Shown here one piece after another: positions 12,526-17,653 of a DNA stretch of 17,653 nt. How positions within the stretch are numbered: the first letter of the stretch is position 1; the number at the start of each line of letters is the position of its first letter. This DNA comes from Rhodocyclales bacterium (GTDB taxonomy: Bacteria; Pseudomonadota; Gammaproteobacteria; Burkholderiales; Rhodocyclaceae): positions 1 to 17,653 of the forward strand of contig JAJTBM010000020.1 in the NCBI GenBank assembly GCA_021286885.1, written 5' to 3'. The notes under the pieces are model-generated. The model was not told the DNA's origin. It saw only the letters and a list, made by a program, of their open reading frames with translations, and ran no database searches. The position numbers were made by a program, and so were the translations under genes.

Positions 12526-13338
12526 ATGAACGCCCTCGACCTCTCCTCCCTCCCCACCCCTCCCCACCCTGCCCAGGCCGCCCGGGCGGCGATCCGGGCC
12601 GGCGAATGGCGCGGCCACACCAGCGGCCTCGCCCCCGGCCATGTGCAGGGCAATCTGGCCATCCTGCCGGAAGCGCTGGCGGGGGATTTTCTGCGTTTCT
12701 GCCAGCGCAACCCCAAATCCTGTCCGCTCCTGGCCGTTTCCGAGCCCGGCGATCCTTTCCTGCCCAGCCTGGGGCAGGATGTGGACATCCGCAGCGATCT
12801 GCCCGCCTACCGGGTGTGGGAGCATGGCCAGCTGGTGGCCGAAACCCACGACATCCGCGCCCTGTGGCGCCCGGATCTGGTGAGTTTTGTGATCGGGTGC
12901 AGCTTTTCGTTTGAACAGGCCCTGCTGGATGCCGGCATTCCCCTGCGCCACATGGCCGAGGGACGTAATGTGGCCATGTACCGCACCAGCATTCCCACCA
13001 CCCCGGCGGGCCCGTTCCATGGGCCCATGGTGGTTTCCATGCGCCCCATGCGCGCCGCCCACGCAATCCGCGCCATTCAGGTGACGGCACGCACCCCGAA
13101 TGTGCATGGGGCGCCGGTGCACCTGGGCGATCCGCACCTGATCGGCATCCAGGATCTCTCCCGCCCCGACTTTGGCGATGCGGTGGCCATCGCCCCCGAC
13201 GAACTGCCGGTGTTCTGGGCCTGCGGGGTCACGCCCCAGTCGGTGATCATGGAAGCCCGCCCGGACTTCTGCATCACCCACGCCCCCGGCCACATGCTGA
13301 TCACCGACCTGCTCAACAACGACCTGCCCTTCGCCTGA
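12526..13338 (+). CDS. DUF1445 (UPF0317) family putative hydro-lyase / D-glutamate cyclase-like protein
   Basis: The 270-residue protein belongs to the DUF1445/UPF0317 family. In vertebrates the same domain is part of the mitochondrial D-glutamate cyclase that turns D-glutamate into 5-oxo-D-proline, and B. subtilis YcsI is a bacterial member in a 5-oxoprolinase locus. Family landmarks seen are [21 protein letters not shown] (about 24-44), the G-C-S-F-S-F-E core (124-130), [24 protein letters not shown], and the C-terminal [11 protein letters not shown]. Start at 12526 is backed by AAGGA 6 nt upstream. It is the first gene of the rightward cluster behind the LysR control region. A bacterial cyclase or hydratase role feeding 5-oxoproline to PxpABC is inferred from context. 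Confidence 0.93.
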   Translation: MNALDLSSLPTPPHPAQAARAAIRAGEWRGHTSGLAPGHVQGNLAILPEALAGDFLRFCQRNPKSCPLLAVSEPGDPFLPSLGQDVDIRSDLPAYRVWEHGQLVAETHDIRALWRPDLVSFVIGCSFSFEQALLDAGIPLRHMAEGRNVAMYRTSIPTTPAGPFHGPMVVSMRPMRAAHAIRAIQVTARTPNVHGAPVHLGDPHLIGIQDLSRPDFGDAVAIAPDELPVFWACGVTPQSVIMEARPDFCITHAPGHMLITDLLNNDLPFA

Positions 13339-13408
13339 GGGGTCTGGCCCTGTGCCGGCAGGCCCCTGGCCTTCCGGTTGCTTCCCTGTTTCACCCTGTC
13401 GTCCTTCC

Positions 13409-13433
13409 CCGACGGCCCAGCCCGGGCTGTCGG
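13409..13433 (+). terminator. Intercistronic hairpin before the MFS gene (attenuator or partial terminator)
   Basis: In the 129-nt gap between the DUF1445 and MFS genes, CCGACGGCCC and GGGCTGTCGG form a 10-bp stem (one G-U pair) with loop AGCCC, followed by CCCTTT. It has the stem of an intrinsic terminator but only three Ts. It could reduce read-through from the first gene, or stabilise the upstream or downstream message. Confidence 0.45.
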
Positions 13434-13467
13434 CCCTTTCGCGTCTGAACTAGGAGCAAGACCCCCC

Positions 13468-14703
13468 ATGTGGCTCAAGGAAACCAGCGCCCCGGAGCGC
13501 AAAACCCTCACGGCGGCCTTCGCCGGCTATGGCGTAGATGCCTTTGATTACATGATCTACACCTTTCTGATCCCCACCCTGATCACGGCCTGGGGGATGA
13601 GCAAGGTGGAAGCCGGCTACATTGCCACCGGCGCCCTCATCACCTCGGCCATTGGCGGCTGGGCGGCTGGGGTGCTGGCCGACCGCTATGGCCGGGTGCG
13701 CATCCTGCAGCTGACGGTGCTGTGGTTTGCCGCCTTCACCTTCATCAGCGGCTTCACCCAGAACTATGAACAGCTGTTCTTCACCCGCGCCATGCAGGGC
13801 CTGGGCTTTGGCGGCGAATGGTCGGTGGGCTCGGTGCTGGTGGCCGAAATGATCCAGGCCCGCCACCGGGGCAAGGCCACCGGGCTGGTGCAGAGCAGCT
13901 GGGCAGTGGGCTGGGCAATTGCGGCCATGGCCTACTGGGGTGTGTATGCGCTGGTGGAACCCGACCTGGCCTGGCGCATCCTGTTCTGGCTGGGCGTGCT
14001 GCCGGCCTTCCTGATCGTGTATATCCGGCGCAACATCGACGAGCCCGAGGTCTTCAAGGCCAGCCAGGCCCACCAGGCCGCCACCGGCCAGACCAGCCAT
14101 TTTCTGGAAATCTTCGCCCCCCGGCTGCTGCCCACCACCATGCGCGCCAGCCTGCTGTCCACCGGCATGATGGGCGCCTACTATGCGGTGACCACCTGGC
14201 TGCCCACCTACCTCAAGACCGAACGCCACCTGTCCGTGCTCGGAACCAGCAGCTACCTGCTGGTGCTGATCCTCGGCTCCTTCTGCGGCTACCTGACCAG
14301 CGCCTGGCTGTCGGACAAACTGGGGCGCCGCCTGGGCTTCATCATCTTCGCCACCTGTGCGGGCACCCTGGTGGTGGCCTACACCCTGATCCCGATTACC
14401 GACGGGATGATGCTGGTGCTGGGCTTTCCGCTGGGTTTCTTCCTATCGGGCATCTTCTCCGGCATGGGCGCCTATCTGAGCGAACTGTTCCCCAGCAGCG
14501 TACGCGGCTCGGGCCAGGGTTTCTGCTACAACTTTGGCCGCGCCGTGGGGGCCATCTGTCCGGTGCTGGTGGGTTATCTGAGCAACAGCATGCCCCTGGG
14601 CAACGCTATCGGCTACCTGGCCGCCGGCGGCTACCTGCTGGTCGTACTCTCAGCCCTGACCCTGCCAGAAACCCAAGGGCGTGCGCTGGACGCCCATAAT
14701 TAA
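13468..14703 (+). CDS. MFS transporter, probable carboxylate/amino-acid-derivative importer
   Basis: A 411-residue major facilitator superfamily protein with ~12 membrane helices. The start at 13468 follows TAGGAG by 11 nt and gives the normal cytoplasmic N-terminus (M-W-L-K-E-T-S); the frame stays open upstream to 13378 without support. The first-half motif A is G-V-L-A-D-R-Y-G-R-V-R, with its second-half echo W-L-S-D-K-L-G-R-R. The TM1 stretch G-Y-G-V-D-A-F-D-Y-M-I-Y and the Q-G-L-G-F-G-G-E-W motif are those of sialate/lactate- and aromatic-acid-type MFS symporters that take up organic acids with protons. Its place between the DUF1445 and pxpB genes suggests 5-oxoproline (pyroglutamate) or D-glutamate as substrate, taking the role of the Nramp-like YcsG in B. 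subtilis. Substrate is inference. Confidence 0.93.
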   Translation: MWLKETSAPERKTLTAAFAGYGVDAFDYMIYTFLIPTLITAWGMSKVEAGYIATGALITSAIGGWAAGVLADRYGRVRILQLTVLWFAAFTFISGFTQNYEQLFFTRAMQGLGFGGEWSVGSVLVAEMIQARHRGKATGLVQSSWAVGWAIAAMAYWGVYALVEPDLAWRILFWLGVLPAFLIVYIRRNIDEPEVFKASQAHQAATGQTSHFLEIFAPRLLPTTMRASLLSTGMMGAYYAVTTWLPTYLKTERHLSVLGTSSYLLVLILGSFCGYLTSAWLSDKLGRRLGFIIFATCAGTLVVAYTLIPITDGMMLVLGFPLGFFLSGIFSGMGAYLSELFPSSVRGSGQGFCYNFGRAVGAICPVLVGYLSNSMPLGNAIGYLAAGGYLLVVLSALTLPETQGRALDAHN

Positions 14704-14750
14704 GCCTCTTTAAGCCTTCATCATCGAACCACACACCCGCCTTCGCACCC

Positions 14751-15551
14751 ATGAGCCCCGCACCCGCCCTGCGTGAGCCCCACGCCTCCCTCCCCGCGCC
14801 CCAGGTCTGGCCCCTGGGAGACTGCGCCCTCACGGTGGACTTTGGCGTCCCCGAAGTGCAGACCCTCTCGCCCCAGGCCCACGGGCGGGTGCTGGGCTTC
14901 TGCCAGCAACTGGCAAGCCTCCAGGCCCAGGGCTGCCTGCCAGGGGTGATCGAATGGCTGCCCGCCTTCCAGGCGGTGACGGTGTATTTCGACCCGGATC
15001 AGGCCGACCCGGACAGCCTCGCCGCCCGGCTCGCCCAACTCGCCCAGGCGGGCCACAGCGCCCGGGCCCAGGGCCGACGCTGGGCCCTGCCTGTGTGCTT
15101 CGACCCGGAGTTCGCTCCGGATCTGGCCGATCTGGCCCAGGCCCGGGGGCTCAGCCCGGCCCGGGTGGTGGCGCTGATGAGCAGCACGCCCTTCACCGTG
15201 TACATGCTGGGCTTTCTGCCTGGCTTTCCTTACCTGGGCGGCTTGCCCGCCGAATGCGAGATGCCGCGCCTCGCCACCCCGCGCAGCGTGGTTCCGGCCC
15301 GCTCCCTGGCGGTGGCCGGGGGGATGTGTGCGGTGTATCCCTGGGCCAGCCCGGGGGGCTGGCGTCTGCTGGGGCGCACCCCCCTGCCCCTGTTCGACCT
15401 GCGCCGGGGCAAGACGCCGGCCCTGCTCGCCCCCGGCGACCAAGTGCGCTGGGTGCCGGTGGAGCGGGCCGAATATCTGGCCCTGGAAGCCGCCGCCGAC
15501 GCCGGCACCCTGGATCTGACCCGCTTCATCCACCCGGAGGTGCAGCCATGA
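14751..15551 (+). CDS. pxpB: PxpB, 5-oxoprolinase subunit (KipI family)
   Basis: A 266-residue allophanate-hydrolase-subunit-1/KipI-type protein. With PxpA and PxpC it forms the prokaryotic ATP-dependent 5-oxoprolinase that opens 5-oxoproline to glutamate. Key segments are the early P-L-G-D-C-A-L-T-V-D-F-G (about 21-32), T-P-F-T-V-Y-M-L-G-F-L-P-G-F-P-Y-L-G-G-L-P, A-T-P-R-S-V-V-P-A-R-S-L-A-V-A-G, and Y-P-W-A-S-P-G-G-W-R-L-L-G-R-T-P. The last block is the family signature. An N-terminal Pro/Ala-rich extension of ~18 residues precedes the domain; no Shine-Dalgarno is seen at 14751, so initiation may depend on read-through from the MFS gene 47 nt upstream. The stop overlaps the pxpC start as ATGA. 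Gene order pxpB-pxpC-pxpA is that of E. coli ybgJKL. Confidence 0.96.
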   Translation: MSPAPALREPHASLPAPQVWPLGDCALTVDFGVPEVQTLSPQAHGRVLGFCQQLASLQAQGCLPGVIEWLPAFQAVTVYFDPDQADPDSLAARLAQLAQAGHSARAQGRRWALPVCFDPEFAPDLADLAQARGLSPARVVALMSSTPFTVYMLGFLPGFPYLGGLPAECEMPRLATPRSVVPARSLAVAGGMCAVYPWASPGGWRLLGRTPLPLFDLRRGKTPALLAPGDQVRWVPVERAEYLALEAAADAGTLDLTRFIHPEVQP

Positions 15552-16609
15552 GCGGCCTGCTGGAAGTGGTAAACGGGGGCCTTGCGGTCAGCATCCAGGA
15601 TCGGGGCCGCCCCGGTCACCGAGCCATCGGGATTCCCCTCTCGGGCGCCCTGGACCCGCGCCTGATGGCGGCCGCGAATGCCCTCGCCGACAATCCGCCC
15701 GACGCCGCCGTGCTGGAAATCCCCCTCACCGGCCCGGGCCTCAAGGCAGTGCGCGGGCCGGTACGCGTCGGCCTCGCTGGCGCCCTGGACGCCCGCCGGA
15801 TCGATAGCCAGGGGCGCAGCCTGGCGGTGGCCCCGTGGAGCAGCGTCACCCTGTTTGCGGGCGACACCCTGCTGGTGGGCAACGTGCGCCAGGGCATCGC
15901 CTACCTGGCGGTTTCGGGCGGATTCCAGACCGAAGCCAGCCTGGGCAGCCGGGCCACCTACCGGCGTGCCGGGCTGGGTGGCGTGCGGGGTGCCCTGCTC
16001 GCCACCGGCCAGCAACTGCCCTGCGGCCTGCACGGGGGCAACCCCTGGCAGGAATGGCGCAACCCCACGCCCCTCACCTGGGCCGCCGGGCCGATCCGGC
16101 TCATCCCCGGCCCCCAGCAGGCCCATTTCACCCCGGAAGCCCTGGCCGCTCTGGTGGCCGAGCCCTTCCGGGTGAGCAGCGCCGCCGACCGGATGGGCAT
16201 GCGCCTCGAAGGCCCCACCCTGGGCCATAACGCCCTGGGGGCAGACATCCTGTCGGATGGTGTCACCCCCGGCTGCATCCAGGTGCCCGCCAATGGCCAG
16301 CCCATCATCCTGCTGGCCGACTGCCAGACCACCGGCGGCTATCCCAAGATCGGTACCGTCATCAGCGCCGACCTGCCCCGCCTGGGCCACGCCCGCCCCG
16401 GAGATCTGTTGCGTTTTACTTGGGTCGATATGCCACAGGCCCTAGCGGCCCGACGGGAAAGTTATCAACAATTCGATACTTGGCTGCGCGGTCTGCAGCC
16501 TTACACCCCGCCCGGCGTGATCGACGAAGCCGCGCTGTATTCCGCCAATCTGGCAGGCTGCGCGATCCGGGGCGATGACCCCCACCTGTCCCTGGAACTC
16601 ACCCAGTAA
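15548..16609 (+). CDS. pxpC: PxpC, 5-oxoprolinase subunit (KipA family)
   Basis: A 353-residue biotin-dependent-carboxyltransferase-like (allophanate hydrolase subunit 2/KipA) protein, partner of PxpB in 5-oxoprolinase. The start at 15548 overlaps the pxpB stop by 4 nt; the same frame stays open back to 14954, but that part is only the pxpB gene read out of phase. Landmarks are the N-terminal L-L-E-V-V-N-G-G-L-A-V-S-I-Q-D-R-G-R-P-G, then G-I-P-L-S-G-A-L-D, A-N-A-L-A-D-N-P-P-D-A-A-V-L-E-I, the S-S-A-A-D-R-M-G-M-R-L-E-G segment, D-I-L-S-D-G-V-T-P-G-C-I-Q-V-P-A-N-G-Q-P, and T-G-G-Y-P-K-I-G-T-V-I. The last stretches line the active site of this fold. Length is slightly above E. coli YbgK. It acts in the cytoplasm with PxpA and PxpB. 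Confidence 0.96.
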   Translation: MSGLLEVVNGGLAVSIQDRGRPGHRAIGIPLSGALDPRLMAAANALADNPPDAAVLEIPLTGPGLKAVRGPVRVGLAGALDARRIDSQGRSLAVAPWSSVTLFAGDTLLVGNVRQGIAYLAVSGGFQTEASLGSRATYRRAGLGGVRGALLATGQQLPCGLHGGNPWQEWRNPTPLTWAAGPIRLIPGPQQAHFTPEALAALVAEPFRVSSAADRMGMRLEGPTLGHNALGADILSDGVTPGCIQVPANGQPIILLADCQTTGGYPKIGTVISADLPRLGHARPGDLLRFTWVDMPQALAARRESYQQFDTWLRGLQPYTPPGVIDEAALYSANLAGCAIRGDDPHLSLELTQ

Positions 16610-16642
16610 GCCCCCGGGCTTTCATTCTTTCTCCACGAGATC

Positions 16643-17410
16643 ATGACACTTCGCATCAACCTGAACGCCGACCTGGGCGAAAGTTACGGCGCCTGGGACA
16701 TGGGCCGCGACGTGGAAATCCTCTCCACCGTCACCAGCGCCAACATCGCCTGTGGTTTCCATGCGGGCGACCCCCTGGTCATGCGCCGCACCCTCCAGCA
16801 CGCCCGCCAGGCCGGCGTGGGCGTGGGCGCCCACCCTTCCTTCCCCGACCTGCAAGGCTTTGGCCGACGCAACATGCAGATCCCGGCCCCCGAACTGGAA
16901 GCCATCATCATCTACCAGCTCGCCGCCCTGGCCGGCATGGCCCAAGCCGAAGGGCTGCGCATGGAGCACGTCAAACCCCACGGCGCCCTCAACAACATGG
17001 CCTGTGCCGACCCCACCCTGGCCGCCACCGTGGCCCGGGCGGTGCGGGACTTTGATCCCAACCTGATCCTCCTCGCCCCCGCCTGCTCCCACCTGGGCGC
17101 CGCTGGCCGCGCTGCTGGCCTGCGGGTGGTGGATGAAATCTTTGCCGACCGGGCCTACCAGGACGACGGCCAGCTCGTCCCCCGCAGCCGCCCCGACGCC
17201 ATGATCCACGGCGCCGAAGCCGCCCTGGCCCACGTCAGCGCCATGCTCGCCGAACAGGCCCTGATCTCGACCAACGGCGTGCGCATCCCCGCCCCCATCG
17301 GCAGCATCTGCGTCCATGGCGACAGCCCCGACGCCGTCGAAACCGCCCGCTTCCTGCGGGCCGGGCTGGAACGCATGGGGTATGGGCTGGTCAGCCTGAG
17401 TGGGGTGTAA
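16643..17410 (+). CDS. pxpA: PxpA, 5-oxoprolinase subunit (LamB/YcsF family)
   Basis: A 255-residue LamB/YcsF protein, the third subunit required for ATP-dependent hydrolysis of 5-oxoproline to glutamate. Signature blocks are all present: I-N-L-N-A-D-L-G-E-S-Y-G at the N-terminus, S-A-N-I-A-C-G-F-H-A-G-D-P (about 33-45), G-V-G-A-H-P-S-F-P-D-L-Q-G-F-G-R-R, H-V-K-P-H-G-A-L-N-N (the family usually has G-A-L-Y-N, so Asn replaces Tyr), D-E-I-F-A-D-R-A-Y, and the C-terminal I-C-V-H-G-D-S. The conserved Asp, Glu and His residues suggest a metal-assisted, TIM-barrel-like active site. It lies 33 nt after pxpC with only a weak GAGA ribosome site, and is the last gene of the cluster. Confidence 0.97.
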   Translation: MTLRINLNADLGESYGAWDMGRDVEILSTVTSANIACGFHAGDPLVMRRTLQHARQAGVGVGAHPSFPDLQGFGRRNMQIPAPELEAIIIYQLAALAGMAQAEGLRMEHVKPHGALNNMACADPTLAATVARAVRDFDPNLILLAPACSHLGAAGRAAGLRVVDEIFADRAYQDDGQLVPRSRPDAMIHGAEAALAHVSAMLAEQALISTNGVRIPAPIGSICVHGDSPDAVETARFLRAGLERMGYGLVSLSGV

Positions 17411-17499
17411 AGGGTGTGAGGGGCGAATGCCCTGAAACAAGCTTTTAAACTCCCAGGGGCTAGGCTGTGCACTTTCCCATAGCCACTCAGCCAGCCCCC

Positions 17500-17533
17500 A
17501 TGAATCAGCATGAAGCGCAATGGGCTGATTCAT
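17500..17533. terminator. 10-bp inverted repeat downstream of pxpA
   Basis: ATGAATCAGC (17500-17509) and GCTGATTCAT (17524-17533) form a perfect 10-bp inverted repeat with a 14-nt loop, about 90 nt after the pxpA stop. A later CTTTT (17540-17544) is too far away for a classical terminator. It may end the pxp transcript, be a regulatory site for the next gene, or be an unrelated repeat. The rest of 17411-17653 is A+T-richer than the genes and shows no coding sequence or tRNA. Confidence 0.4.
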
Positions 17534-17653
17534 AAACATCTTTTCACGGCATCAATGCATAACACATATTAACGCCTACACCTTGAGCGCTGCTGGCAGC
17601 CTCCCTAGACTCGGACGGGTTTTGAACTCTTTTGAATTGTCATATCCCGTGGC

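Noticed and set aside
12326..13090. N-terminal extension of the LysR frame
   Set aside because: Open frame only by GC bias; the strong ribosome site and LysR N-terminus begin at 12325, and the extension is antisense to the DUF1445 gene.
14954..15547. Apparent 551-codon fusion upstream of PxpC
   Set aside because: The extension is the pxpB sequence in another frame; ATGA overlap at 15548-15551 marks the true start.
15548..16609. PxpB/PxpC as subunits of urea amidolyase/allophanate hydrolase
   Set aside because: Presence of pxpA in the same cluster and the E. coli-like gene order identify them as 5-oxoprolinase subunits.
16622..17539. 305-codon minus-strand frame opposite pxpA
   Set aside because: Shadow frame rich in Gly, Val and His; pxpA on the plus strand has all its family signatures.
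17411..17653. tRNA or mobile-element end in the terminal non-coding stretch
   Set aside because: No cloverleaf with CCA-type acceptor and no transposase or terminal repeat pair; only a simple 10-bp inverted repeat is present.

Overview
The window reads as high-G+C proteobacterial chromosome, most likely a betaproteobacterium. The gene content (rdgC, bluB, a DUF4197 protein, a DUF4337 protein, a LolCE/MacB-like ABC system) and the dense GC-rich coding fit that group. Rhodocyclales is possible, but nothing here fixes the genus. No rRNA, tRNA, CRISPR array, transposase or phage gene was seen, and almost all the DNA is coding.

Layout. (1) 1-909, plus strand: the 3' end of a FabI-type enoyl-ACP reductase, followed 9 nt later by a short kinase-fold-like protein. 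(2) 910-1312: a possible 61-residue membrane or secreted peptide, then a promoter for the next gene. (3) 1313-1885: a His-rich, coiled-coil DUF4337 membrane protein, convergent with rdgC (1950-2864, minus), with a strong hairpin between them. (4) 3025-4931, plus strand: a three-gene unit of multi-TM membrane protein, lipoprotein and winged-helix regulator. Its promoter carries two tandem copies of a 17-bp palindrome, and its regulator start is preceded by a hairpin. (5) 4896-5600, minus: bluB, overlapping the regulator tail to tail. (6) 5678-10620, minus: a tightly coupled operon reading TlpA-like thioredoxin lipoprotein, HlyD-type adaptor, FtsX/MacB-type permease, ATPase, CPA-type antiporter. 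(7) 10666-11358, plus: a DUF4197 exported protein, divergent from that operon across only 45 nt that are mostly a heptanucleotide repeat. (8) 11441-17410: a 5-oxoproline/D-glutamate cluster with a LysR regulator (minus) divergent from a DUF1445 protein, an MFS transporter and PxpB-PxpC-PxpA. (9) 17411-17653: non-coding, with a 10-bp inverted repeat.

How the genes may work together. The right-hand cluster parallels the Bacillus subtilis ycsF-ycsG-ycsI-kipI-kipA-kipR region, with an MFS carrier in place of an Nramp-type one and a LysR regulator in place of the IclR-type KipR. It probably imports and hydrolyses 5-oxoproline, with the DUF1445 protein linking it to D-glutamate. The central operon looks like an inner-membrane ABC export or extraction machine with its own periplasmic adaptor, redox lipoprotein and ion transporter. 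The 3025-4931 unit looks like a small self-regulated envelope module of unknown purpose.

The points most worth a second look are the double operator at 2964-3002, the heptad repeat tracts at both ends of the adaptor/thioredoxin block, the antiporter lacking the expected acidic residue in its core motif, the kinase-like protein with a shifted catalytic loop, and an orphan signal-peptide reading frame at 11365-11481. I see no clear-cut new system, only candidates.
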